64,000 bases of DNA, taken from positions 2,728,001 to 2,792,000 of the forward strand of contig JASFXZ010000016.1 in assembly GCA_032209605.1 (NCBI GenBank). Direction: 5' to 3'. Below, one piece after another: positions 48,490-60,149 of the stretch (its first letter is position 1; each line of letters starts with the position of its first letter). The position numbers and the translations under genes were made by a program. Under the pieces are notes generated by a model. The model was not told the DNA's origin, searched no databases, and saw only the letters and a program-made list of their open reading frames with translations. Origin of the DNA: Mactromeris polynyma. Lineage: Eukaryota; Mollusca; Bivalvia; Venerida; Mactridae.

Positions 48490-48990
48490 CCTGGGAAATC
48501 AGATGACACGTCTCTTTCTGTGTGGGCTGTAATGGATGTGGAAAGCTTTTCTAAGAATTACTTTATAAAAAGTATTGAGAATTTCAATAATTTTAATTAA
48601 ACAAATACTTGAATTAACGTCAACAGCAGCCGTTGGACAAAACATCAGAAATCCAATTATTAGAAAGGTTTAAGAAGGAAATAAATTTCATATTTAGTGA
48701 TCGTTTATTGCAATCTAACTGGTGATAATATTTCGGTACTTATCATACAACAAGTGGAAAATGACACACGCTACTATATAGTATACATTTTATGATAATT
48801 TAATAGAACATTATACTCAGCAGCAATTCCCCATTTGCTTATAGGCGTCTTTCTTTCGCATGTTGTTAAAATTTAATTCGCATCGTATTTAGTCAGTCGA
48901 TAATTGAATTGTTTATAGCAACGATGCTATGAACCTAATTATCAAACTCCTTTTCTGTAGGGAATGTATGATTACTTAGTTGAAAATTAA
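48490..48990 (+). repeat. duplicated block alpha, copy at 48.5 kb
   Basis: TAATTAAACAAATACTTGAA, GCCGTTGGACAAAACATCAG, AAGAAGGAAATAAATTTCAT, ATATTTCGGTACTTATCAT and AGTGGAAAATGACACACG parallel 34600-34930. In-frame stops (for example after AATTTTAAT and in GGTTTAAGAAGG) show that the 136-codon frame at 34.5 kb is not conserved. Confidence 0.6.
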
Positions 48991-49059
48991 ATATTTATGT
49001 TAATAGTTGGGCTACACGGTAGTCTTATAATATATCGTAAACATTTTGTATAATTTTAT

Positions 49060-49200
49060 GTATGATGCATATGCTTGTATAGTCTCATATAATTCTTATT
49101 TGAATGGCTTTGTGTAATGTTTTATGTTCTGTATAGTCTTTACTATATGTATATCTATGTTGTGTACAAAGAAGAGACTTTAATAAATAAATATATGGTC
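49060..49200 (+). repeat. possible LINE 3' end
   Basis: A T-rich stretch ending GAGACTTTAATAAATAAATA, with AATAAA words. Class is inferred only from the style of the end. Confidence 0.3.
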
Positions 49201-49285
49201 TAATTCACTTTGCATGTTATTTGTCTGTGTTGTTTTCCCAAGGAAGATTTAAGGAGTTGTTGACATTTGTACACCAGACAGCTGT

Positions 49286-49640
49286 TTGTTGTTACCAGGC
49301 AACATTCTTGCGATAATGGAATTAAAGTCAAAGATTAGAAGACTGAAAAAATCGCAAGGCGTAGTAAGAGTGTCAGATGCAAATGTCAATAACACATTAT
49401 ACGTTTCGATAGAGCACTTCAAACGTTTTGTTAAGAACGCAGCGATTTATATTGATTATAAAAATAAACTAAAAAACATGACACCATTAATTCTTATCTT
49501 GTTAATAAGTTTTGACAGAGATCAGTCGATACATAAAACACACACATAGGGCTAAATGCATTTTATAATGATTTGATGATTTTGCAAAACAGAAAGTAAT
49601 GGGAATTATTTAAACTTATCTGCATGCTAACTTGATAGAT
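49286..49640 (+). repeat. duplicated block epsilon, copy 2
   Basis: It parallels 38120-38450 (ATTAATTCTTATCTTGTTAA, TGACAGAGATCAGTCGATAC, AGGGCTAAATGCATTTTATA). It contains an 87-codon frame starting ATGTTGTTACCAGG. The inner ATG-GAA start is shared with the first copy, but the frame is not kept beyond about 10 codons. Confidence 0.6.
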
Positions 49641-49874
49641 GTGCATACTTTATCAGTCAATTATACATAAAATGATAAAGGAAATCATTGCTAACAAGTG
49701 AACTTTTATACGCACATATTGTAATTTTGCTGTGCTAGTATACAGCTACGTTTGGTAACACAAATCATGGTTTTCACTGATTGGTGCAATTGATGGTTTA
49801 AAATTATGTTTTATTGTATAAGATTAAGCTCAGTTTTGCGCCGTTTATTGAACAGTACTTTATTGATGTACGAC

Positions 49875-49980
49875 TGCCTTTTGATCTAACCAGTAGTTAC
49901 CGACAGTAAAAACCTGCAAACAACTGACAATTTTATCCCCACGCATCAGAGATGGAGGGTAAATTAGACAGTTTGTAATA
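49875..49980 (-). mobile_element. SINE body fragment
   Basis: CAACTGACAATTTTATCCCC followed by ACGCATCAGAGATGGAGGGT matches the body of the 285-600 SINE (GCGACTGACACCCTC...AGAGTTCAGAGGAGGAGGAT). There is no tRNA head nearby. Confidence 0.5.
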
Positions 49981-50389
49981 TCTTCCTGGGTCCATTGGAG
50001 TTGCTGTGTTTTACACAATCTGTTTAAAGCTATAACATATAGGCGTAGAATACATAATTATGATGAGTCAAAAAAGCAAGTGTGCATGGGATTATAGTTT
50101 ATACCTATCAAGATGCAATACACGTAACATGAAAATTACCACCAGGTAGAAATTAAAATTATATTACAGTTGGTACCTCTAAGTCCATATTTAGCCCCCA
50201 TGGTATTGCAAAATGTCTATATTATCCCATGCACGTTTTTGTATTGACTCGTCAAGGAGGCGCCTATGTATATCGTATAAGGGTATAATGACCAAACCGA
50301 TTTTTCAGTCCTTATATATAAGAACATAATATTTCAGTAGACAAACTTCTGATAAGTTGGATTCATTAATGGATAACCGTTGAAATTGT

Positions 50390-50890
50390 AATGATAAACC
50401 TATGTTACATTCATCCTCGTACAATACAAGTCATATCTGACAAGAATATATCGTCACCATACTGACATCATTTTGGATTGAATTTTGAACTACCAAGCCT
50501 TACATAAACGTACCTGTTATTGTTTCTCCATTTTAGCTAAACTATTTATTTTGTGAATGGTGCAAATTAATCTATACACTGACACTTTAATTACATTCTG
50601 TGCTATAACCAGCTGCTCTATATTTAAACAAACTGTTTAAATACAAACATACTTATGCTGTTGATTGCTCGCGTATGTTGCATATAACGGTGGCGATGAA
50701 CCGTTTAAATACGTTTCTGTTAATTAATAATCATGTTCGGTTATCGTGCTATCTTCGCTTATTTGCTCCGTATAAATGTCTATTGCATTGTTTGAAAATT
50801 ACTACCGCCATTGTTTCAGGTTACCCGTTCTGTAAATACCTTGTTTGTTCATTCTCGCTTTCTACCATCAGCAACACGATAGTGTCAGCA
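50390..50890 (+). repeat. duplicated block zeta, copy 2
   Basis: See 41160-41690. Shared words include TGACAAGAATATATCGTCAC, GTTGATTGCTCGCGTATGTT, GGCGATGAACCGTTTAAATA and TTTCTACCATCAGCAAC. Confidence 0.65.
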
Positions 50891-50989
50891 CTCCCATGTA
50901 AAACCACGTGCAAGTATTCCCTCCTGTCCGCTTGCCCACCCGCCTGGTTCCATACATATGACTTGAGCTGATGTACGTATAATTAGGTT

Positions 50990-51575
50990 AGTGCCTTGTC
51001 CATGACGTCGATTGCCTACTACTGAATGCTTTAGCATGGTTATATTGTACACACAAACTATAAACTGTTAAGAAAGGCACACTTTCTAAATAGTTGGCAG
51101 ATAGGTTAGCTACAGACACATTTGACATATTTTCAAATTTATTTATATAATTTATATTGTTTTGGCACGATTAAATTGAACAAATATTTGCGTGACAAAC
51201 ACAGACGTTTTTATTTTTCTTAATCTGTAAACAATTAATTTTGGATAAAATGCCTCAGAAAGATCAGTCAAATATGTTGGCAGGACTTCACTACTGCATT
51301 ACTACCAGAACCGTTAAATAATCTAATGTAACACTCCTTCGTACAGACGTGTTAGATATGAATGTCTATTTCAGAGAAACTATTTCTTTGCAAAACCATT
51401 TTATCATAAGCCTTTTTAACTGATTTCAGGAGGTGAATGAACACAAGAAGCATGCTAGAAATCCAACAGAAGACGAGCAGTAAAAAATACATAAAACCTG
51501 AAGATGTTGTTGAAGAAGAAGTGAGTGAGTGTTCATAACTAATGAGGACGATGTCGTGGCGACATTCAAAACAAC
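50990..51575. other. no recognised gene
   Basis: AT-rich sequence between duplicated block zeta and the expanded P copy. No supported features. Confidence 0.45.
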
Positions 51576-51579
51576 TTTG

Positions 51580-52680
51580 TCTATTAAGTCAGGATTGGTA
51601 CAGGGAACGCTCAATTCATAAAGCCATGTCGCCCCATACAGATCCCAGGGAATTATCAGCACACAAAACAATGCCTCTCCATACAGATCCCAGGGAAGCA
51701 TCAGCACACAAAACAATGCCTCCCCATACAAATCCCAGGGAAACATCAGCACACAAAACAATGCCTCCCCATACAAATCCCAGGGAAACATCAGCACACA
51801 AAACAATGCCTCTCCATACAGATCCCAGGGAAACATCAGCACACAAAACATTGTCTCTCCATACAGATCCCAGGGAAACATCAGCACACAAAACATTGTC
51901 TCTCCATACAGATCCCAGGGAAACATCAGCACACAAAACAATGCCTCCCCATATAGATCACAGGGAAACATCAGCACACAAAACATTGCCTCCCCATACA
52001 GATCCCAGGGAAACATCAGCACACAAAACATTGTCTCTCCATACAGATCCCAGGGAAACATCAGCACACAAAACAATGCCTCCCCATACAAATCCCAGGG
52101 AAACATCAGCACACAAAACAATGCCTCCCCATATAGATCACAGGGAAACATCAGCACACAAAACAATGCCTCTCCATATAGATCCCAGGGAAACATCAGC
52201 ACACAAAACAATGCCTCTCCATACAGATCCCAGGGAAACATCAGCACACAAAACAATGCCTCTCCATATAGATCCCAGGGAAACATCAGCACACAAAACA
52301 ATGCCTCTCCATACAGATCCCAGGGAAACATCAGCACACAAAACAATGCCTCTCCATACAGATCCCAGGGAAACACCAGCACACAAAACAATGCCTCTCC
52401 ATATAGATCACAGGGAAACATCAGCACACAAAACAATGCCTCCCCATACAGATCCCAGGGAACCATCAGCACACAAAACAATGCCTCTCCATACAGATCC
52501 CAGGGAAACATCAGCACACAAAACATTGCCTCTCCATACAGATCCCAGGGAAACATCAGCACACAAAACAATGCCTCCCCATACAGATCCCAGGGAAACA
52601 TCAGCACACAAAACATTAGGAATTGAGAGGAGGTGTGAGGGCAAACGTATGTATACATGGGAAGTTAGGAATTAAGTAAT
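51580..52680 (-). mobile_element. family P copy swollen by a 45-bp array
   Basis: The left edge (GGTACAGGGAACGCTCAATT) and the right edge (AGGAATTGAGAGGAGGTGTG, then AGGGCAAACG) are the two sides of the P 3' region, as read at 20.63-20.79 kb and 24.6 kb. Between them, the stretch that is single in other P copies (complement of TTCCCGGAGGTCCGTGTGGG, then GAGGCATTGTCTTGTGT) is repeated. The expansion is therefore internal to a P copy. Confidence 0.8.
51613..52617. repeat. 45-bp minisatellite, 22 units
   Basis: The unit is ACACAAAACAATGCCTCTCC, ATACAGATCCCAGGGAAACA, TCAGC. From GATCCCAGGG at 51641 to the last at 52586 is exactly 21 periods with no net indel. Variant units (TTGTCTCTCC; ACAAATCCC; TATAGATCAC) are shared between non-adjacent positions, and the TATAGATCCC and ACAGATCCC forms alternate at 52156-52335, hinting at a 90-bp step. 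Because 45 is a multiple of three, there are long frames on both strands (410 codons on -, 377 on +) that encode only 15-residue repeats. None has independent support as a gene. Confidence 0.95.
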
Positions 52681-52689
52681 ACGTATGAC

Positions 52690-53730
52690 GGGACAATAAT
52701 ATTTGGTCACACTGATTATCAGAACATTTAAAAACAAGGTAACCTATGACCATATTCAAATGCTGAAAGACAATTCAATCGGTTTGTATTTTTGTTTTGA
52801 TGTATTTCTTTGTGGAAGAAAGATGTTAAAGATATAATATATACAATTTTGTTTTAATCGAAACTATTTTAGTTTTTCTTGCATTGTAGGAAGCTGGACT
52901 AAGCTATAACTTTAAATTGATTTAAATGAATTTATACATCTAAGAATATGTCTAAACCTCGATCATCGTAATGAACAATCTCAAAATAGAAAATTGTATT
53001 ATTATATGTGTTCATTCTATACGTATACTAAATCGCATATTACAATTAATTTGTATCAATGCTTCTAGCTATTTTCCTATTCTATTTTACGGATGTCAGG
53101 ATAAGTTGTACACTACATTTAAAAAAATCATTAAGTACACGTAGACTGATCAATTATGTAAACGTTGATAAACTTAAATACGAGTCATTGCTGAACGCAT
53201 AATTTTAACGCTAACTTATCAGCAATCGCTACAGGTGGAATGAAGAAACTTACAAAAACCTAGCAATGTTGTAAATAACAAAACTGTCGTATCTTTGCCT
53301 AGCATTAGTTATTGTTTTATGGCTTACTGTTAGATAGTTGTCTGGTTCATGATTATTAATTGTTTGACACACACGTTCTTACACTTACGTTCCTCTGTCA
53401 CAACATCTTCTATTTGATATTATATAAACGCACAGTTGAACAACATTACTGTTTTCCGCTGTATTTTTATACATATTTCCAAGAACATTCTCATGCATAC
53501 GTGCAAATAATCTGTTTTGGTATTATTTATGTTTATGCCTTGTCCCTCGTGTCTTTATATTTATCCTACTGACTCCTTGTGATTTTGTGGTGGCTGAGCA
53601 ACTTTGTACGTAACATTTCCACCTCGAATTTAATATCCTTTTAGTATTTTTACAATGCACTCGTATGGCGTTAATAAAACAACGGAAAATTCGCGTACAA
53701 TACAGGAATTACGACAAACAGTACAAATTA
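52690..53730. other. no recognised gene
   Basis: AT-rich sequence without supported features. Confidence 0.5.
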
Positions 53731-53734
53731 CTGG

Positions 53735-53810
53735 GTAAGTCGAGCAGCAAATGCCACATTCAAAGGGTATAGCCACCTTAAGATCACAAGGAGACATGTA
53801 AACAACAACA
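53735..53810 (+). repeat. family R fragment
   Basis: GTAAGTCGAGCAGCAAATGC, CACATTCAAAGGGTATAGCC and ACAAGGAGACATG parallel 21715-21805 and 27490-27580. Confidence 0.4.
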
Positions 53811-54074
53811 AAGGAAAATGGAAACCTTATAACTTAAAGGATTTATCGAAATATGAGTATGGCATTGGAACAGACAGTGACGAATTAGATATATTTAGTT
53901 ATTAAAATGTCTAGATTATATTAGCTTAGTCTGTAAAAAGTTGATACCTATTTCGAAACTCTTACTTCGCTTGCGTTTGATTCTTTCCAGCCACTAATGT
54001 TTCAATATTTCTTTTCAGTTATTCACGACGGTCATGTGACTTAACCGTTTTCCTTGATTAATATTACCTAGTTT

Positions 54075-54150
54075 TAAATCGTCATTGCGCTGACAACTGA
54101 CAACAACACCGCATGAATCAGAGGTAGAGGATAAATATTCATTTTCTATG
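54075..54150 (-). mobile_element. SINE body fragment
   Basis: CTGACAACTGACAACAACAC followed by CGCATGAATCAGAGGTAGAG and GATAAATATTCATTT matches the SINE body at 405-470 and the right flank of the 21-bp array. Confidence 0.55.
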
Positions 54151-54154
54151 AGAT

Positions 54155-55375
54155 CATCTATGGTCATTTTCTTTGAACCCATGTGTGTTAATTTCCTTTA
54201 AAGCATGTGTATTCAATTTCTTTGCATGTCGTCTATTTGTTATAGTTGCCATACCGAATGCACTGGCTTTCGTATTAATATGATTATGTGTGGCCTGTCC
54301 TTGCTTTTTATCTGGCTTCATAGCAAGTACTGCATGTTCCATATGTGCAAGATACGCATGATCACAGAAGCAAAATGGATGATTATTGTTTGTATCTTTG
54401 ATAATGTTATGCAATATTTAAGAATTTATCTTCAACAATATTTGTCTCACTCTCTGTGAACCATATCTTAATACAAATTACCAGCAGAGCTATGTTCGGA
54501 TAGCATGCAAGCATGTGTGACCTGAAATTGGAATTCAAGTATATCAATATCAAAGAAGAGAACGCGTAACATGAATTAAATAAACCAGCAAATTATTTGT
54601 AAAGAATATGATAAAAAAGGTTAATATTTCAAGTAGGCCTAAGTTGTGTGAAGCAATGTTTATATAAATTCTAACAAGGTGTAAACTATGTACGTGTTTG
54701 GCCTCATGTTATGTATGATATCTGATTGTGAACGATATCACACACAGCTAAACATATGCGTTTTCTTATACTAACTGAGAATTTGACCGAATTAGATTAG
54801 ATATTAGTAATGTGAAAATACTGCATAAATATGTACTTATCTTGAACTACATTCAGTTTTATTTAGTTTTATCCTATTTTAATTGCTCTTTATGTTACTA
54901 CAAGGGCTACAGTTATACAAACAGAATAAATATTATTACATCAATGAAAAAAAAGCAAAAAGGGTTGGGCAACAAATTCATTCAACATTAGTAAATGCCC
55001 TCCCTTAAAATGTTGATTTGGGTATGCAGTATTTCACCAAATAATGTAAATTAAACATGCGCCAGTTGTTCATATGTTGTAACATTTTAAGTAACCTATA
55101 CGTGTTGGCATATTACAAGAGTAGTCGACAGTTTGCTTTTATTTTATAAGCTGCCACTTAAATTGCTGTGTTGAATTTCAAATTTCACAAATACAAATGT
55201 AAGCTACTACTGTAAATGACGCACCTATAAAAATGCCTTTTCTGCCAGTAATATTTAGCACAAACGTCCTCTCACTTGTAAAAAGGTTACGAAAAAATAA
55301 CTCAATAATGATTGTTGAAATGAACACGAGATGAGGATATATAAACGTGCATAAGGAATGGTAAAAATATGTATA
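54155..55375. other. no recognised gene
   Basis: AT-rich sequence. Opposing short frames at 54.15-54.46 kb have no recognised motif. Confidence 0.45.
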
Positions 55376-55455
55376 TATTTTTTTCAAATCGGGCAGAACA
55401 CAACACGGCCAAACGGAGCAGGACAGGACAGACTAGAGCAGAGGAGCTGGTGTTT

Positions 55456-55643
55456 GGTCGTGCATCGGTTGCCGTTCGACTTGACCGATGTCCGGTCTGT
55501 TTGGTCGTGCATCGGTTGCCGTTCGACTTGACCGATGTCCGGTCTGTTTGGTCGTGCATCGGTTGCCGTTCGACTTGACCGATGTCCGGTCTGTTTGGTC
55601 GTGCATCGGTTGCCGTTCGACTGGACCGATATCCGGTCTGTTA
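55456..55643. repeat. 47-bp GC-rich tandem array, 4 units
   Basis: The unit is GGTCGTGCATCGGTTGCCGT, TCGACTTGACCGATGTCCGG, TCTGTTT. It starts at 55456, 55503, 55550 and 55597. The first three look identical and the fourth differs (CTGGACCGATAT). Each unit contains the inverted pair CATCGGT...ACCGATG, so each can form a hairpin. The array and its left flank (ACACGGCCAAACGGAGCAGG) are much richer in G and C than the surroundings. Frames through it on both strands are repeat translations only. Confidence 0.9.
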
Positions 55644-55649
55644 CGAGAA

Positions 55650-56480
55650 CGAAGGGTCAGGGGAAGGGACATCAAACTTGATACTCTGGTATGCTTTTTA
55701 CTATCATTGAACAATCTAGAGAGTTATATGTATATGAACTATGTTTCCAGTAGAGGTTGGTTAAATTTGCCTAAACATATGACTACCTGATCGTTAAAAA
55801 CTGTACTTTTTAAACCGGTTGTGGAAATACGTTTGTACGAAAATAATAAACACAAATGTAAAACATACATGTGACACATTTTTGATCGGTTATAATTTAA
55901 GTTACCTGTACCTGTAGCTTTTTGACCAATTCTCAAGATCTCCTCGCACGTGCAAATATTATATTTAGGGGATTAGCGGTTCAGTAAAGCCAAGTTCTGC
56001 TCAATCTTAACCAATTTTATTGAATCAATGTGCTGAAATATATGTGATTAAACTTGAAAATTAGTTATATAGCATGTTATTAATTTTATATTGTGACGCA
56101 AATGAGCGCCTGAAAATTGGCAATTTCGTTTGCAGCTGTTTTCGATATGATATTAATGATCGAAACAATTTTCTGTATTTAATTGTTTTTGACTTTTAAT
56201 ATGCATGGTAACAAAAACAATAATGTATAGATGCATTTTATTACATTGTATGGGAAAATAGAAAATATTGTATGTAGGTTACTGTGTTAGAGTTTTATTT
56301 GTTCAGGTAGCAATGGTTTTATTCAATCACAATGTTTAGTTTGTCTGAAGAAGTATTTTAATAATACAAAACGCGTTGCAAACATTTGAGTATGTCTTCT
56401 ATTTTCCATATAATGAACTGTACAGTGCATGTGTGTATGTGTGCGTGAATACATGTGATGTATAATTTATAAAAATAATT
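55650..56480. other. no recognised gene
   Basis: AT-rich sequence without supported features. Confidence 0.5.
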
Positions 56481-56578
56481 TAAAAAAAACATGTTCAGTC
56501 GCACAGCAAGTTTGACAGGATGGGCTCAAACTATCGATAGCATTTGTGGAGGTATGCCCCTGATAGAAAGAAATACAC

Positions 56579-56764
56579 ATGACTTGTCCCGCCCCCTTCA
56601 TTAACTCTGGCTATGTAGGGTTGTACGTCCCGCCTACAATATTCAGTAATGTAGTGACGTTGTCTTCTCGTAGCAGATATAGTATATGTATCGTTATTCA
56701 AACCCCAGAAAGCCAAGCAGACGAGGCGAACGCCCTAAATAACTCACCAATGGACGGGTTCTAG
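56579..56764 (+). other. possible terminal exon, doubtful
   Basis: A 61-codon frame ending in TAG in a locally GC-richer stretch. A pyrimidine-rich CCCGCCCCCTTCATTAACTC, then TGGCTATGTAG, makes a fair splice acceptor inside it at 56618. The predicted tail (IVIQTPESQADEANALNNSP) looks protein-like. The opposite strand is also open (61 codons), no partner exon was found and no family is recognised. Confidence 0.2.
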
Positions 56765-56769
56765 ATAAG

Positions 56770-57470
56770 CGTGTATGCACGGAATTTGGTGAAAACATTT
56801 GATAAATTTACAAACGATGCAGTTTACTTGTTGTTGTTGTCAAATACATTATTTCAGAAGTTGGAGCTAATACAAAAATATCTGCTCTAATATATATTTA
56901 GGATAAAATTCGGATAAAACTAGTGAAACACAGATTGTCTCAAACCAGAAACATGATTTTTGATTCTTATCGTATACGCTTAGACGACTATGTCTGCCAA
57001 AACGCACCGCTGTTACATAATTGATGCACTTATAAATCTGTCCGCTCTGTATACAGCTCAGAATGTTTACTTTATGGTCTATGGTACAAGACAACTAGAG
57101 TTTGCATTGTCTTATCGTCTGTCATCTTGATATGCGCATACGCATCATCATGTCATTACCGGCATTGTTAATATACGCATATGTATACTTTGATGCTTGG
57201 ACTCCATGGTCGGTGACAAAGATAATGATTTTATTTTGGCATAATGGTATTCTTGTAGGATCATTGGAACTTATACTTCATTCGTTATACCGATGCTATA
57301 TATACGAATATGAGAACAGACAGATAAATGCAGTTTTATCTGTCGCTGTTCTTTAAGGAATTTCTGATACCTCAGTATGTGACAGAGTGAATTATATCAT
57401 GTTTTTTTTCAAGCCGAAAATTTCTTTAATTGTTACAATATGCTTTACAGTAATAAGACCAGAATTAGTG
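56770..57470. other. no recognised gene
   Basis: AT-rich. Frames of up to 84 codons here have no recognised motif. Confidence 0.45.
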
Positions 57471-57479
57471 CTGACGAAA

Positions 57480-57610
57480 GTTGGTAGACTTACCCTTGCA
57501 CCTCCTCAATGCCTGATGTTCTGTGGACTGTCATTTGCTCGAGGGACTGTGTGGGAAGGCATTGTCTTGTGTATGTGACGTTCCCTGTAGCAACTTATTC
57601 TCTCTTTTAT
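57480..57610 (+). repeat. family P, 3' part
   Basis: CCTTGCACCTCCTCAATGCC, TGATGTTCTGTGGACTGTC, GTGTGGGAAGGCATTGTCTT and GTTCCCTGTAGCAACTTATT, ending CTCTCTTTTA, match the family P 3' end. Confidence 0.7.
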
Positions 57611-57619
57611 TGAAAAGAT

Positions 57620-59390
57620 GGTCTGATGACTGAGTTAAGCGGTGGAAATATTTAAAATTAGATAAATGAAAATACGATCTTATTGATTATTGAGGTAAAA
57701 GGTGGAAGACAGATGGGTTTTACTGTATATCTTTTTATACACCCTGTTGTAGGCAATCCTGGATTGTATTGTCTTTATTAATTATTTAATGTATTACCCT
57801 TTTCGTTCCAATTAGCTATTTTTCCCATCGATGCATTTATTACTATTTTTACAAATACTTTCTTAGAAACAACAATTACATGACATGATGTTTTCTGTCT
57901 GAATTGCAGCATTAAGTATGAATACAGAAGACGATTTTATGAATTTACCATTCGTCATTTATTGCTAAATGTTACCGTCGTTAAATCATTGGCGTCACAT
58001 ACAAATTGTTACATGTGTTTGCAGTCGACAGCCAAATCAGTTACCATGCAGAACCATGTTCATTTATATTGAAGAGAACACATATTGCATTCCTTTGTCG
58101 GCATAACACAACAATGATAATGAACATGTTAACATCAATAAGGATTTTTCTGTAGTGTGAAGAAAGTCTTACGACCTAAAATGTTCGACGATCAGTTATA
58201 CTAAAAGTGCATTTTGTTATGAATTTATGTCAAGGCATGTTTTGCTGACTGTGCAAAAATTGGGATAATTTAATATGTAATAACTATCTTACGCTGCATG
58301 CAATATGTATCTCAATATATTAATCTATCTTCAAAAATTCCAATCAAATATGCTTAATTGCCAATTTGCCATATGAGCAGTCAGACATACCAAAACAAAA
58401 CAATCTAGCCTAGATTCGGATGTTTTTTTCGTTCATTATGAACTGGGGATTAAATAAAAACTGCTAACGATACAATTTTTTATTCGACTGACGTTTCAAC
58501 TGAATTTTGGAAAAAAATTTACGTTCATTGCTTGCACAGTTACACGGGAAGGTGAGTGTTCATTTACCTTTCTCTTATTTCGCAGATTGAAATGAATCAA
58601 TTCTAAAGCAAATTGTTAATAACTTTGATTTATTCCTATTAAATACCTTGACTGCATAGATTGTATTTGAGCCTCTCTTATTTGTGCTCAGTACGGGGCA
58701 CGACTGATTGGCGCACATTATAATGTACTTTCACTGTGTAATACCGACACAAGTTCAAGAATGTCATATATAACATTTCGCTGTTTTTGTTCGTCCTGAA
58801 ATGAGCTCAACTAAATCTAAAACAGTTTGTTCTTGACACGAAGTGAACACGATTTGAAAGCGTGTATTTGGTTAAAAACAGTCGAGTCTAAAAACAGAAG
58901 CTTGTAGTCTCCGTAAAGCATGTCGCTTTTTTGTAACGGCCACCGGGTTTGACACAAAAATAGATAGACATATTCTTTGGTGCATTCTTTATGTATTCAA
59001 CTAATCAAAAAACAACATTACTTATCGCATTTAATGACCATGCGTTTAAACATGATACGTCTCTGATGCAATGTTACATAGTTGTGCGTGCGTTTCTTGG
59101 CGTTTTGGATAATGCAATTTGAAATACTTAGTTGCATTACATGGTTTGTTTGCAGATTTGTTGGCAAATTGTTGTCCAGATTGCATGTCCCCAATGAACA
59201 CAAATATCATGCTAAAGCAATAAATGTCCTACTTACAACGTATAAAACGCAGACTGTCTGCCACGCTGAATCATCTTTGGCTATCAGATATGTATAAATA
59301 CCCACTGAAAATACTTAAGATATGCGTACTTATTTTTATAACTTAATGAGAATTATGTCATGGTGTAAATGTTTTTTTCTGATATATCTG
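57620..59390. other. no recognised gene
   Basis: AT-rich sequence without supported features. Confidence 0.45.
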
Positions 59391-59549
59391 AGCAATGAAT
59401 GGTACTACCCCGTGGTGTTTACCATTTTTTAAACTCCACTGTTTTATCAATACGTTGTTACATTTCAGATTTACAACAACAGGTAGTACAGCCCGACTTC
59501 CCCACCGCTCAAGTCACCTCGCTAGCTTTTTTGAAAGCTCAAGTTTATA

Positions 59550-59660
59550 GTACAGTCAGTCCTCGCTCATTCGAATTCATCGGGTACCAATTTATTTGAA
59601 TTTCGAATAATACATGGTTTCGAATAGCCCATTTCAATTCGACATTATACGATACATCGG
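59550..59660 (+). mobile_element. possible DNA-transposon end
   Basis: TACAGTCAGTCCTCGCTCAT followed by TCGAATTC resembles CAGTC...CCTCG termini of pogo/Tigger-type elements. The inverted partner was not found, so this is tentative. Just upstream, a frame after a CATTTCAG acceptor (QQQVVQPDFPTAQVTSLAF) is weakly exon-like. Confidence 0.25.
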
Positions 59661-59948
59661 GAACGGATATTTATTTCGGATTATGCCAAGTATTTGGGTA
59701 AAAGGTTGTCGAAAAAACGAGATCCGACAGTATGTTACATTTTGCTGCCAATACGTGTAATTATACAAATCAGTCAGTTGTTCCCTTGCTGCAAACTGTT
59801 GGCTCGATACACTTAATATTTTGAAATATGTTGTCTATTTACTTTTTTTCTAGATACTTGGTGATCGATATTTTCGGCTAACTGGAAATCTTACCACATC
59901 ACATAATTCTCTGAAATACTGAATATACATTATATTGGTATCCATATA

Positions 59949-60147
59949 CAGTAATACCTCAATAATATGACCACCCTAGGGACCATTAAAAACTGGTATT
60001 TATATAGAGGTGGTCTTAATACTGCGATTGAATACAGAAAAAATACAGTGAATATGGACTTGAAAATTGTGTTCTTAATATTGAGATGGTCTTATTATTG
60101 AGGTGGTCTTTATATTGAGGTGGTCTTATTTAAGTGAGGTTTTACTG
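59949..60147. mobile_element. 199-bp foldback MITE with TA duplications
   Basis: It starts CAGTAATACCTCAATAATAT and ends AAGTGAGGTTTTACTG, flanked by TA at 59947-59948 and 60148-60149. The right half holds several tandem variants of GAGGTGGTCTTATTATT, the complement of the left end, so it is a foldback with repeated arms. It is the larger relative of 21595-21687. Confidence 0.8.
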
Positions 60148-60149
60148 TA

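Noticed and set aside
51613..52617. CRISPR-like regular spacing
   Set aside because: The repeats are directly adjacent with no unique spacers, and the context is eukaryotic.
51426..52675. Long open frames on both strands (410 and 377 codons)
   Set aside because: They are translations of a 45-bp tandem array, whose length is a multiple of three. The repeat derives from a non-coding dispersed element.
55302..55790. Several 69-100 codon frames on both strands
   Set aside because: They read through the 47-bp GC-rich array, and stop codons are simply absent from the repeat unit.
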